64,000 nt of DNA from NCBI GenBank assembly GCA_036874045.1, contig JAZBRI010000004.1:6572001-6636000 (forward strand), given 5' to 3'. The translations under genes were made by a program, and so were the position numbers. The notes under the pieces were generated by a model. It ran no database searches. It saw nothing but the letters and a program-made list of their open reading frames with translations, and was not told the DNA's origin. This document shows, piece after piece, positions 48,301-59,900 of this stretch. Positions within the stretch are counted from its first letter, which is position 1. Every line of letters begins with the position of its first letter. The stretch comes from Cymodocea nodosa (lineage: Eukaryota > Streptophyta > Magnoliopsida > Alismatales > Cymodoceaceae).

Positions 48301-50946
48301 TGATAACATGATAAAAGAAAGAATGGATCCTCTTTAAGCTTATTCCGGCAATGGATATTTATTATAATCACATAATTTTATTCAGGACCTATTAGTCCAC
48401 TTGTGCTTTTGGATGAAGCTTATTATTGAATGAGATTCACCCTTTTAATCTTCAAAAAAATGAAGGACCATATTAAGGAAGATTTCAAAGAGAATGAATG
48501 GGAAGAGTTTATGAAGAAGAGGATGATAATGATCTCACTTTAGAGTTTAATGATAGGTTGATTAATTCCTACATAAAGAAAGTGAATGTGGACTTGAGAT
48601 TCATGTTTGAATCCCTATGTTGTTGCTGTACAGAAACCAAATCTAAGAGTTCCAAGATTTTAAGATATAATTCTTCTCTTATATTCTTTTTTTAGTTAAA
48701 ATTTATTAAAATTCTAAATATTATTATTTTTAACATTTATGCTGGTCATTTTGATAGCATGATGTTAATCTTTTATATTGTATACTTATCTTGTCAATAT
48801 ATCATATATTTTAATATTATAGGAATTTGTTGATACACACAAATCAATGCATAATAGCATTTAACAGTATACACTGCTATTTAATAAAAATTCTGAAAAT
48901 ATTTTCTAAATTTCAATTGGCAAGCATCACGTGGACTCCTCATAGAATAGTATGGCCTGAAAACAAATAGATTTTCCAGCACGTCAGTTTAGAAGTCTGC
49001 ATTTGTCATTCCATGGTGTGGGTAGGAAAATGCAGACTAGTTTCTAATTAAATTTCCAGTTGAATGCGCATAGACATTTCATTATCTTGTTAGTTCCCTT
49101 GTATAACTATAAATGAAGAAATAAGAAAGATACACACATTGAAGAAATTGCATTAGGAAGCATGGCAAGGCCTTTTCTAAAAGATCCAACAGTCTGACCC
49201 TTTAGCTTTGGTAATCGCCTGCATGGATAAGGGAACGAGTCTGGAGACTTAATGTGATCTTTTGGAAATAAAAGGAGAGAAGAAAGTCAAATAGAGTTGG
49301 ATATTTATTTCATTACGGATCGCGGGGTGGTTTAAGATTTTTCCTCCTGTCTTGGATTGCCTTGAAAGATCCAGCAATGATGCTGCCACCATTCTGCTCG
49401 AGCTTCCAAACTTTCCCAAATGCAGCCTTCATACTAAGCTTGGAAGGATCACCAGCATAAACACCTGTAAAGAAAGAATTTTGACTTCATCCTCTTTTAT
49501 AAAAATAAGTAACCAAGAGAGAAAACCTACGTTGGTCTTGCATTCTACCATGATGGAAGGAGACCAAGGTGTAGAAACATTATCACTATAAAAAAAATTA
49601 TTATCATATTGTTATCTCGAACTTTACTAGATTATCATTTTATTGTCATGAACTCTAAAATACATCACTTTGTATCTGAAATGTCCATCAAGTACCTTAG
49701 TTTATCATAAGAAACTAAAAGAATGCAGCAGTTAGGAGAAAGGAATTAATTAGTGCAAAAAAATTAAAAGTAGAAGAAAACTTAAAACCACTTGGTTGGG
49801 AAATGTGAGAAATGATTTAAATTTGTGCAGTATCCATACGTTATCTTAAAATGTAATAGTTTGAACTAAAAATATTAAATAGAAAAAAGCACATACATTT
49901 TTTTTGATATTTTTAGTTTTTTGAAGATGGCAACTTATTTTCACAGGCTAAATTAAAATAATCGAATTCTATAGCCTTTTGAAGGCCAACTTATTATCAT
50001 AAGCTGGATTAAAATAATCCTTATTAAATGCACCCTAAGAAAAATGATAATCGGTAAATTTCAAAAGTACCATTATGATAATAGCTCTAACAAAATAAAA
50101 AATAAAAAAAAGGAGAGAAAGATGGTGATAATTTTCCACTATGATAAAGTATGTAGGACCTGAGCAAAAAGGCTCTATCAAGCGTTCGAAGACCTCATCT
50201 CCGAGGTTACGGCGAACGAATTCTTCAACAGATTCCTCCCGCCCCTGAAATGACCTTTGCGGAAAGGACAACGACATGAGGAAAGAAACAAACAAACAAC
50301 TAAGAAGAGAGTGACAAAGAGAGAGATAACGAACTCCCGGTGGCGGTGGCCTGAAGCCGACGGCCCCGAATCCAGCCCTAAGTTTGCCAGGAATAGACAT
50401 GAGGTCAAAAAAAGGCAGATCGGCCAAGGTGGCGGGCACACGCCTAAGCTTTCCCTGCCACAGAACGAAGCGCGGGGCTTTGGGGTCTCCGAGAACGAGG
50501 TCATCCTTGAGGCCACTGTCGAATGCCATGGAAAGCACAGCGTCGGAGGGCTGGAAGCTGTTGGGGCCCTCCTCCCAGAGGTAGCCGTCTTCCCTCTGGA
50601 CGGTGGTGATGTTGCCTCCGACCCGGTCCCTGGCCTCGGTGACGAGAAGGGATGGGTGGCTGGAATGGAGGACCTGAGCGGTACATAGGCCGCTAATGCC
50701 GGCGCCGACGATGACGCAATCGGCGGAAAGTGAAGAGGTGTTTTCGGAAGAGGAAAGGGTGGAGGCGGTGGTGTTGGAGGGGGAGCTGCTGCAACGGACC
50801 ACCCGCCGCCGGCATTTGATGCTGGTCGTGGAAGAGAAGTGGAGAAAAGAAGAAGAGCATAATGCGATGGCCGGAGGCGGCATTATCGCTATCTTCGAAC
50901 CAAAAAGATGCAGCAGCCGGAGGTGCGCGGGAGCGGATAAACCCAA
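27356..50946 (-). CDS. PPOX1: Chloroplast protoporphyrinogen IX oxidase (PPOX1)
   Basis: Oxidises protoporphyrinogen IX to protoporphyrin IX in plastids, the last step shared by haem and chlorophyll synthesis; an FAD enzyme. Eight exons (50335-50946, 50160-50244, 49317-49464, 49138-49218, 46501-46669, 32787-32946, 29141-29244, 27356-27655) join in phase to 552 residues, the family length. After a Ser-rich transit peptide comes the FAD-binding motif [17 protein letters not shown], then [108 protein letters not shown] and the C-terminus [20 protein letters not shown]...SKYAYK. The start could be 50946 or the in-frame ATG at 50883 ([12 protein letters not shown]), which gives the more usual transit peptide. 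Intron 5 is ~13.6 kb and holds two L1 elements and a chromovirus fossil. No exon looks damaged. Confidence 0.96.
28240..28535 (-). mobile_element. RTE LINE 3' fragment in PPOX intron 7
   Basis: On the minus strand reads [12 protein letters not shown], aligning to the ENRLRWFGHV segment, followed by the family 3' tail with 'gaagatctagtgatgaacaa'. 5'-truncated; same strand as PPOX. Confidence 0.55.
29525..30125 (-). mobile_element. RTE LINE reverse-transcriptase core fragment
   Basis: Minus-strand frames, heavily decayed, give the segment before and into the RT palm: pieces like [27 protein letters not shown], and a stretch equivalent to IQNCNNYRGIKLM. It is the most 5' piece of the family in the window. 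It lies head to head with the sense copy that follows. Confidence 0.55.
30126..31105 (+). mobile_element. RTE LINE C-terminal fragment with internal tandem duplication
   Basis: Plus-strand frames read [19 protein letters not shown], then [16 protein letters not shown]-like and the 3' tail ending near 31015. A unit of roughly 200 bp covering this part is present twice in tandem (about 30308-30516 and 30517-30698). Directly after the tail, 31035-31105 carries ~70 bp of the same family in the opposite orientation, so the intron contains a small inverted repeat of it. Confidence 0.62.
31106..32786. other. PPOX intron 6, no clear feature
   Basis: AT-rich sequence without a recognisable coding frame. 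A 66-residue minus-strand frame at 31181-31381 has no known signature. Confidence 0.4.
33230..37350 (-). mobile_element. Decayed L1-clade LINE (ORF1 DUF4283-like, endonuclease)
   Basis: Minus strand. At 36305-36571 a frame reads [20 protein letters not shown], the segment after the DUF4283 domain of plant L1 ORF1 proteins. At 33420-34020 the apurinic endonuclease end is legible: [44 protein letters not shown], then a [11 protein letters not shown]-like stretch. The low-coordinate end, 'atgagattcaccctttcact' plus an A-run, is a normal L1 tail. The reverse transcriptase is absent, so it is internally deleted. A Ty3 fragment interrupts it at ~35690-36060. Confidence 0.55.
35690..36060 (-). mobile_element. 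Ty3/gypsy (Tat-lineage-like) integrase fragment, fossil
   Basis: Minus-strand frames match the region after the integrase core of Tat-type Ty3 elements ([51 protein letters not shown]). Only ~370 bp remain, with no LTRs seen nearby. It differs in lineage from the chromovirus fossil next door. Confidence 0.6.
37400..41330 (-). mobile_element. Ty3/gypsy chromovirus fossil in PPOX intron 5
   Basis: Parts in order on the minus strand: protease ([20 protein letters not shown]), reverse transcriptase ([20 protein letters not shown]), RNase H ([34 protein letters not shown]), integrase ([14 protein letters not shown]) and a chromodomain-like end ([20 protein letters not shown]). The RNase H/chromodomain type suggests a Reina-like chromovirus. 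A polypurine tract and 3' LTR (about 37400-37797, start TGTTACGCTCCAATTAAG) follow. Gag and a full 5' LTR were not found; an LTR-start-like string occurs at ~41309-41325. The element is broken in many places and looks old. Confidence 0.82.
41625..45640 (+). mobile_element. L1-clade LINE in PPOX intron 5
   Basis: Antisense to PPOX. ORF1 (41595-42284 is open) has the DUF4283 signature ([30 protein letters not shown]) and, at ~42605-42650, a CCHC knuckle [17 protein letters not shown]2 begins [17 protein letters not shown] (endonuclease, 43553), continues [19 protein letters not shown], then the RT segment [52 protein letters not shown] (to ~44950), and a C-terminal RNase H piece ([20 protein letters not shown], ~45140). 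The middle of RT after LERR is missing; ORF2 has several stops. A 16-bp flank pair (41609-41624 and 45641-45656, 13 of 16 identical) may be the target duplication. Confidence 0.78.
46670..49137. other. PPOX intron 4 with small L1 remnant
   Basis: AT-rich. At 48420-48465 'gaatgagattcacccttt' followed by an A-run matches the L1 tail at ~33240 in the plus orientation. At 46800-47080 a less AT-rich stretch has overlapping frames on both strands (minus: [17 protein letters not shown]), possibly an L1 ORF1 piece; not certain. Nothing else recognised. Confidence 0.4.
49715..49835 (+). mobile_element. RTE LINE 3' fragment in PPOX intron 2
   Basis: Carries the stretch 'aggaattaattagtgcaaaa' and 'aaaccacttggttggg' typical of the family just before its tail. 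~120 bp, antisense to PPOX. Confidence 0.5.
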
Positions 50947-52689
50947 CTGACGAGATAAATCCCCTTTGTTTTTCGTTGATAGAGGCCTGAGAAAGGGCTT
51001 TATTTTAAAATATTAAATTTTGGTAATTGATAGAAAACATCGTTTAAAACAGGTTTCTTCGTTGTAAGGTTTTTTATTTTTTGATTAAATTCAATATTTC
51101 AACCCTTTTGTAATTATTTATTTTGTGAGCTTTGCTTGGCGTCCATTGAGATGCTCCTCAATTTTAAACAACACGCCTCGTCTTTCAAACGAATATGTGG
51201 CCACAGTCTTTGTCAGTGACCTTGATGATGAGCACATACATTGTGATATAACAAGGAGCCACCAACACCGTAAAAGGAGAGAGGGACGGGGTCAACTTCT
51301 TACACTGATCGAAATAGAGAGGCGAGAGAAGAACCTTTGCTGTAACTACGATGAAGTGGACAAAATCTTTATATCTTATATTCTTGATTGAAGAAGAATG
51401 GGGTGACAAAAAGTCGAACAGAACTGCAAGATCTCTCTCCATGGAACATAAAAAGCTTCGAACTTCCTGAGATGTAATAATTGGACTGTTAATTACTTGA
51501 CAAAGGATTCAATTTTGTTGTGAAAGCACATCCACATGCTGAGTGCTAACTCCGTTAGTTCTTACAATTTTAACAGTATTGCAACCCCTGAATAAAAACA
51601 GACATAAGAGAGGTTTATGTACAATAAAAGGCAGTGGAAAGTGACTTAAAATTTTTTAGTATTTATAAAAAGTAATAAAAAGAATGTATTTTTTTTCCTT
51701 GTATAAAAGTATGCATTTTCTAGAAGAGTCCTTACTTCGCGTAAAACTTTCTCCTCTACCCACCACCCCATGCAAAGGAGGGAAAGAAAGAATGCTCTAA
51801 AATCCTTGTCGACGGAACCGGAGCACCAGCTTCATCTTCCACCGAGCCCTACGAAAGCGAAGGAAACACTGCGAGCTTCATCTTCAACCATCTCCCCTGT
51901 GCATGTGGTACAAAGTAAGGAAAGAACATTTTGAAACCTTCGCCCGACGAAGTCAGAAGGTTCATCCTACCTACGTTACTACAAATCATTAGCCTTACAT
52001 TTATGAAAGCTATTTAGAATAAGCCGTAGAAAATATTTGCATTTACTACACCAATTGGTATTATCATTAGTCATAAGCTTCTTGCAGAAACCAACAGTAA
52101 AAACCAAGCTTACGGCTTACAGAGTACTACAATTTTCTAGTCCAGTGAACATTTTGGGTCCTTACATTTCTTTTTCAATTTTCTCCAGTGAACATAGGAA
52201 AGTAGTATGATTGAGGTTTTTATTTTATGTGATGTGGTTTACTAGTTAGTAGATGGGTGATTGTAAAACTATGGTTTTATTTTAACAAGTTATTGTTGAT
52301 GTTGTCTTAAATTACATTTCATGTACTATTTGAGTTATTTCATTTGTAATGAATTCTGTAAGTTTAGTTTAATTATTTTCAAATCAGTATCAAATAATGT
52401 GTTATTTATTTTATTTTTTAAATAATATCTACATCTACAATCAAGTAATATATATTATGATGTTTTGTATAAATGATATTTTTTATAAATGAATTCGTGA
52501 AGGCATCCACCACTTGAATGTACAATTAGAAGAGTAGGAAGAAACAAAAGTTAATGATGCGTGCATGAGATTTTTTTAGTACAAGTACAGGTGCTTCTAG
52601 TAGTAATTCAATTACTATAGATTGCATTTATAATAAAGAAAAATAAGATTATGTCAAAATATTAGTAAATTTTATTTTATTAAAATAAA
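50947..52689. other. PPOX upstream region
   Basis: Should include the PPOX promoter and 5' UTR at its low end. An 88-residue plus frame at 51125-51391 and a GC-richer patch at 51740-51960 give no recognisable protein. AT-rich from 52000 on. Confidence 0.4.
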
Positions 52690-53511
52690 TATATAATTAA
52701 GAAAATATATCATATGAGTCAACATGCATTTCTACAATTTTGTGATCTATTAAAAAAGAAGGAAATAGTACATAATGGTAAGAATATTACTATAAAGGAA
52801 AATTTGACATTATTTCTAATTACAATTGGACAAAATCAAATAGAAGAAATAACATGAAAACATTTTCATCGTTCAACTTACACCATTAGTAATGTCCTCA
52901 ATGAAATATTAAATAACATACTATGATTAAGCTGCTTATTTTTAACTAAGCATTTATCGTCAACATATAATAGAATTCATAATGATGTAAATATCTTTTT
53001 ATACTTTAAGGTAAACTACTATATTATTGGTAGATATAATATTATTAATAATTTTAACAATAATGATATGATTTTGACTAATGTTTCTCCTATATTATTA
53101 ATAAGATTGATGTAATAGATGATACACATATAAAAGTAATAATTTATAAAGAAAAAATAACAAAGTTTAGGAATATAAAAGGTGAACTATCATAAAATAT
53201 ATTTACGACTTATAATTTTGATATAAAATTTGTTTATATTTTTGCTAGATAGCAAAGATTTATTGTTCATGCTAAAATACTTAAAGATGTTATATCTTGA
53301 TCTAGTAGTTTTCAAGTTCCACCTAGCATGTACTCAAAAAATTTTAATAAAAAATAAATTTTGATTAACTAATAGTGAGTTAGCTTAATAGAAATTTTTC
53401 TGTAAGTAAATTTAATTAGTAGATACTAGTTTCCAAAATCATTTGAAATTTATTTATCCATTTTAAAGTGTTAGATATCCTTTATTTGATTATAACATCA
53501 ATTGACTTCTA

Positions 53512-55161
53512 GGGCCTGTTTGTGCACCTGGAATTTGAATTCCGTAGAATTTAAATTCTAACAGAATTTGATGAAAAGAATTCAAAATCTGAGTGTTTGT
53601 GCACGTTCAGGAATTTGACAGAAATTAAAATTTAGGTATTTGTACACATAACAGAATTAGAAGAAATTGAACATAATTGATTTTTAATAAAATTAAGTAA
53701 CGAATTAAAGTAATTAGTGAAAATGTAATTAATTTATTAATGAATTATTTACATTAATAAATGAACATATTATTAAATTAAATGTTTATATATCATTTAT
53801 CAATTAATTAAATATATCATTATATAAAATAAATCAAAAATTACAGAAATTGATAACTTTTTAGTTATATTACATATTTAAAACAACAAAAGATTAATTA
53901 TAAATTCTATATTCCTCATAATGATCAAAAAAAGGTATATTACAAAAAATCTACTTATTATGATGTTTGTAATATTCTCATTCAAGACCATCCTACATTG
54001 CATACATAATATTTTCACAAAATTTATCTACAATGAAAATGAGTTTGCTAAGGAGCTAGTAGTCCAAGAGGAAACCTTTGGAGATTTTGCTTGATTTTCT
54101 TTTTGCATAGTGCCACTTGTCAATATACTCTTGCCTAAAAGAGTATCATATGGTCTTCCTGAAGTCAGATATGAAGCAACATCCTTCACAGGAAATTTCT
54201 TCATTACCTAATTACACATTCTACCAATTTTAAGTAACCGTTCATAAACCCCAAGTACAAACTTCAAACCTTAGATATCAATTGACTACCAGACAATTCA
54301 ATAGGTGTATAACATCATCCAAAAAAAACTTCACCCCTTGGCAGCCATTAGTTACTTCTCACAATCGAATGATAAAAGTTAATCTTGAAATACTATATGT
54401 ATTACAATCCACAGGATTCGAACAATATCAACAAGAAAAAGAAAAAAAAATTAGAAAATTAACACAACTCCAACTAAAAATCCAAAAAATATTTTAGAAC
54501 CGCACATAAAAATTTGTTCATCATGACGTAATAGAGAACACACATGCAGCAAAGTAGAGGATGAGGAAAAAAATGAGGCAACGAGAACAAGAACCACGTA
54601 CCTAACTCTGTCGCCTTTTGGCCAGGCTGCCTCCCACTGTAATTGAGGTGAGAAGGGGGGTAGGAGATCGAGAGATCAATGAGAGGAAGTAGAAAAGGGG
54701 TTGAGGTTGCGGTGACGAGAGTGAAAGATGAAAGAGGAAGCGGAAGAAGAGAAGTAGCCGCAGCTTCTCTAATTCTTTGGTTTGTACCTTCCACTAGCGA
54801 GCACGAGGGTGAGCATCGACCACGAGGGTGTCGACGAGCACGAGGGCAAGCGTCAACCGCGAGGGTGTTGGCCAGCGCGAGGGCCCGAGCGAGCGTGAGG
54901 GCGAGTGCAAGCGTGAGGGCACGGGTGAGGGCAACTATCGAGGGTGCAAGGGGCGAGACCGAGCACAAGGGGGTGATCGAGTAGTCTGTCAAAAAATGAA
55001 TTCCGACCTTTTAGGTTGGGAATTCATTTTCCCAACCTTTACACATGATTGTAATTCAAATTCCTTAGGAGTTTGAATTTCAAAAAACACAAACACCTCA
55101 TGACTCAAAATCTAACGGAAAAAATTTTCAATTCCATCAGATTTCGAGTGCACAAACCCCC
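53512..55161. mobile_element. 1.65-kb TIR element nested in the Harbinger transposase
   Basis: The ends are GGGCCTGTTTGTGCAC (left) and, read inward from the right, GGGGGTTTGTGCACTCG; both continue into AATTTGA/AATTC-rich subterminal sequence. A CTA triplet flanks both sides (53509-53511 and 55162-55164), fitting a 3-bp target duplication. Removing it brings the two parts of the transposase together in the right order, so the boundaries are supported independently. TIR start and 3-bp duplication point to PIF/Harbinger (Tourist-like). No transposase was recognised inside; the GC-rich right third contains a degenerate minisatellite. Confidence 0.72.
54780..54985. repeat. GC-rich degenerate minisatellite inside the TIR element
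   Basis: A unit like GCGAGGGYG/CGAGCRYGAGGG recurs at 10-18 bp steps, making this the most GC-rich patch of the region. It translates to Arg/Ala-rich peptide on the plus strand and Ala/Leu/Thr-rich on the minus strand; both long frames look like a by-product of the repeat, not genes. Confidence 0.7.
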
Positions 55162-55948
55162 CTAACGAATGTTATAAAGAATGTCAATTATAATCATTTA
55201 CAATGATCAAACATGCATTTAGAATTGTAAAATATCATTTTTCAATTCTATACAGTTATATGACATTTCTATTTGAAACTTAGATGAATATTATATATAT
55301 ATGTTTTCTGCTTCATAATTTTATTTATAAAATAAATAAGAAAAAATTACTTAAAGATCTTTAAAATGAATTAAAAGAATTTGAAAATGTTGATATCAAA
55401 CTAACTTTTGTAAACATGGAAAGAGAAATTGACATACCATCTACATCTAGCTTAATTCAACGGCAAAAGAAAAAATAGTTAATAATATGCATAACCAAAT
55501 GATAATTTATAATGTATTGTCATAAAGATGTAAGTATTATTAAGCTATGAATTTATTTATGAACTTATCATGAATATTAAACAATTTTATTTTATTAAAT
55601 TCATATTCTCTTACTTTCTTATAAATTTCTAATTATGCTCAAACATCTATTATGTTTGTTAACTTTTTGTAATCTTTTGAAACTTTCACTTATCTCACTT
55701 TCTATAATTTTTTACATATATAAACAAATTCATTTGTGTAATCAAACAAAATAATTATCATTGCAACGGTGATTATTTATTTAACTTAATAATAATACAA
55801 ATGGTTTTCACTTGAGTTTATTCACTTTACTAGTTGAAATTCTATGGTAATAATAGAAGATCTAGTTTTAGTGCGAACATGCATTTAAGGTAAAATGACT
55901 ACCTCGATGGAGGGAGTCAAGAGTGTCCACCAAGTATTCTACTCTCAG

Positions 55949-56482
55949 GGAGAATTTGTGTATGCAGAATTGAATAGAAAAAAAAAAAATCATCTAATTC
56001 TACAAAGAGACTATTTGTGTATTTATGAAATTCACTTTAAAGTAAATATTATCCCTTTACTAAATCTTAAAATTTATTTTTCAAATTCAAAAGGTTAGAA
56101 ATTAAATTTCATTCCACTTATCATCTCTCCTTCTATGTCTTCCACTTGTATGCTCCTTCTATGTCTTCCACTTGTATGCTGGACTTTCCTCAAAAGCTAT
56201 GATAAGATTGTTGAAAAGAGAGAGAGAGAGAGAGAGATGAGGAGAGAGAGAGGGAGAGAGGGAGAGAGAGAGGAGGAGAGAGAGAGGAGGAGAGAGAGGG
56301 AGAGAGAAAACTCTCTCTAATTAATTCAATTTATTACTTAAAATTTTTATTAAAAATCAATTCTATTCAATTTTATCATATACATAAATACCTAAATTTC
56401 AATTTCTATCCTACACAAGCACTTAAATTTTAAATTATTTCCATTAAATGTCATTAAAATTTAAATTCTAACTACACAAACC
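55949..56482. mobile_element. Probable second, smaller copy of the same TIR family
   Basis: The right ~170 bp, read inward, starts GGTTTGTGTAGTTAGAATTT and follows the left end of the 53512 element closely (both contain 'aaatttaggtattt' and 'ttgatttttaataaaa'). The left end is weaker ('aatttgtgtatgcagaattg'). A GA microsatellite fills the middle. Target duplication not resolved. Confidence 0.42.
56215..56311 (+). repeat. (GA)n-rich microsatellite
   Basis: About 95 bp of GA repeats interrupted by GGA units, in the middle of the smaller TIR element. Confidence 0.9.
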
Positions 56483-56944
56483 TTTCTTTAATATAATCTC
56501 TGTTACATAATTAAATAAACAATTCGTGAATGTTTTTGCTATATTATTTACAAATTATTCGTAATCTTTTATGTCAGTCTCTTTGTTTTGTGCCAAGGGT
56601 ATCGATACCATCGACCAATTTGGTCCTTTTTTCTGGCGTTCGAGGTATATTTTTCAATGGATTGACTAAGGAATCATATTCTAAAGGATAACAGTTTAAT
56701 GCTAACTCACATACAAATTTTCTATAGTTTAATAAAGAGCAAATTGTCGTAACCACGTTATCAATAGAATGTGGAATAATTTATGAATGCCAAACTAATG
56801 ATTGTATACATAAACTTATCGGAATTGATCAAAACTAAACTCCTGGAATAATGGGAAAAAAAGGCAGAGAGTACATGCCACAGCATTACTACAATTGGCA
56901 GATATATTATTTATGAACAAACAAGAACAAATGAATCTTATATA

Positions 56945-59900
56945 TCATGAGGTAATGGCAGCGTCCTCGTTCTCGTCACTAAAACGGTATTGCTGATGCA
57001 CTTGAACTAGCAAATCTCTGCACGGCACAACAGCACCTAGTTTGATGCAAGCTAAGAACGCACCTGAAAGCTTTCTATGGAGACTATATGCTTCATCAGG
57101 GGGCGGTGTAACCCTATGCTTCAACATCGTTGCACCAAGTTGGGAAATGCTGCTAGTAATATTTGATGAACGAAAGTCGTGTGCATCAGATTTTGAAAAT
57201 GGCAATCCAACAATGAAGCTAGCTTGGACATGGGCATCTAACATTATTTCAGACTCCATGCCTGTTAGGAATCCAAGTCGTGTAGACATCTCAATCACCG
57301 CATCTCGATCCCGATTTGCACATGCAAGCACCTGCTTAGATGAATGGGAATAAAGGTCGCCTACATAGATATTTTTAAATTGCGTAGCAACTTCCTTATG
57401 ATTACCAATTTGCACGAAAGTAGCAAGTTTAATCCATATCAGTTTTTGGCCATGCTATTATGTCTCAAATTTCTCAAAGAAAAACCATAAACATATAAAA
57501 ACTTACCTAATTGATCTTCATAAACGTGTAACTTTCACATATTAATACCCAATCCTTTATATACCGTCTTGTCAAATACATTTATACTCCTAGTGGTACT
57601 ATATGTGTAAACATCATGAGTTTTTTTTTCTTTTTCTTTTTTCTAGTTTACAAGTGTAGACATGCATTTAGATTCGTATTCCATACAAGTTTTGTGGTTT
57701 TTTTTCACAATATGGATATTATACGGACTTGTTGAAGCCTGGAAACCTCAAGGGCAAAAAAATAATAATATAAAAAAAACCGACAACAAAACTAAGAAAT
57801 GGAATATAGCAAACAAGTTATTTCAAAAGGAAATTAAGGGATATTTCTACAAGTCTTCAACAATTATGACCAACGAAAAAGTATAGTCGCTTCTACCTCT
57901 GCAACATAATGGAGAAGAGAAATGCAAATCAGAGAACAGAGCTCTTGCACACCGAAGTGAGGTATTTACTGAATTATTTTTATCAAATGTATCCAATATA
58001 TTATTCACAAAATATACATTTTTACCATTTGTACCCAATTCAAACATATTATCCAGCCATAGATTACAGGCTTACGTGTATTTTTATAGATGTTGAAGTA
58101 CGCAAGTAAATAATTATTCAAACACAAAAAATGTATAAAGAGTTGCCATAACGAGATTTGCACCAGCAGCTTGTTATTGTTACTTTGACGATGTACTTTT
58201 TACGATGCCAAGGTTCCAGGGTGGTCTGGTGAGCTTCCTTGGGTAAGTAGGAGATACTTATGGGGTAATAAAAAATATTTAAATTTTAATTTATTGTGTA
58301 CCTTTTAGTTATTTTTAGGAAACTTCTGAAATACCCAAAAATTCTATTAAAAGGATATATCTACCCTTGGTTACAATTTCCTATTTATAATTACAAATTT
58401 GACCATAATATGTCTACATGAATGGTTGAGATTTAAAAATAATAGTACTCATAGGGAATTACGGTACCCATCTGAGTACCATAGCCATATGGCCCACACC
58501 AATATTTTTAATATACTTATGAATATATTAGTCCACAAATAGCTTGATAGATAATTTTCTAAAAATTATAATATTAATATAACTATAAATAAATTTATAA
58601 TTATTCTCCAAGCCAATACCAATATAAAAAATGATAAATTATTAATAAAGAATACTAACAAAGTTGATAGTAACAAAAATCTTCAAATTGACAAGTCAAA
58701 TATTTAGTAACAAATAGAAATAAATAAGAAAAACTAAATAATATTCATTAATAGACAGTTAAATAATGTCTGATAACCAAAATCAAAAAATTAAATCAAC
58801 TAAAGGAACTAGTTGATTAGAGAGAAACATAATGAAGTGGAGGGTGGAAAACTGGTAGGGACAGTGAGTGGGGATGGATCAGGTCTGCTTGGTGGCTAAA
58901 ATGGCCACTGGAAGGCCTAGGAGGGCTGACTGCACTGCCAGCTGGAAGATGGAAAGTTGCCGATGGCTCCTTATAGGCTTAAGGTCTTACCTGGATAAAC
59001 ATCTACCCATCTACACTAATATACATAAATGGAAATATATATCTAACAGCACCTTGGTGCCATGACATCAAATGACACCTTGGCACCACCTGCCTTAAAA
59101 GGTATGCTCAAAGAAATTACCAATTGCAGCAAGATATACAAAAGCCTGAAATAAAACAAATTACGATTTGTTCACCTTGTTGGATTTGAAATATCATAAT
59201 CGATTCTATCCCTTGTATTTAAATAAAAGATCTTGAATAATGCTTAACAAAATTTCCTTTATAAACATTTTCAACAAACATACCATTCTGAGGTAATCAT
59301 CAACAAAGCTCTTGCAGTATTCTCGAGCTGCTCCAAAATCAATGAGATTGATCATTTTTGTAGTCTCATTGAACAGGAAATTACTCCAATTAGGATCTGT
59401 CTGTCAAGACTCATATATGAAGGATCAGATTACCAAGATAACATAATTTGCAAAAGATGACCTAAGTAGTTACTACAGAAGTAAATACAAAAACACGTCA
59501 ATTTGGATATGTGGATGTAAAGCATGGTGTAAATCATCATATCCTTCTTAAATTTCTTACTATAGTTGCCCATCATTTTGTGTTCCTGTTCACATCAATC
59601 CCTATGTCAATATTAATCTTAAACAACATTCATATCAATTTCGCAACATAAATGACTTAAAGGACGAGCATAGATTTGGAAGCAAAGCAGAAAATGTTAC
59701 TTGGTTCAATTAATAAGTCATAGTTTTTCTATTAATACACCACTGTAAAATTTTGCATTATACATTAGTATGTAGATATGTTTTTTCATAGACTAAGAAA
59801 AGAAGAAAATCAAATAAATTAAAACCTGCCTGCATGAATCGGAAGACAAACAACTCTTTCAATGTCACCTCAAGTAATTTCTTTCCAACATAGTTCCGAG

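Larger units (their letters stand above)
52690..55490 (+). mobile_element. Decayed PIF/Harbinger transposase, split by a second element
   Basis: Plus-strand frames give, in order, FLQFCDLLKKKEIVHNGKN, LTLFLITIGQNQIEE, HFHRSTYTISNVLNEIL, IDDTHIKV (the first catalytic Asp region IDGTHI), KFRNIKGELS, NFDIKFVYIFA, KILKDVIS and FQVPPSMYS up to ~53340. The 3' part resumes after an insertion at ~55165 with FTMIKHAFRIVKYHFSILYS and continues LLHNFIYKINKKKLLKDL to IDIPSTSSLIQRQKKK at ~55480. This is the full order of a Harbinger DDE transposase. Several stops and frame changes make it non-functional. Outer TIRs were not found. Its C-terminus resembles the piece kept in the 10491-11121 element. Confidence 0.75.

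Noticed and set aside
50257-50688. 143-residue plus-strand frame
   Set aside because: Antisense shadow of PPOX exon 1.
54474-54992. Long minus-strand frame (172 aa, Ala/Leu-rich) and overlapping plus frames
   Set aside because: They follow from the GC-rich minisatellite and lie inside the TIR element; no domain and all frames are repetitive.
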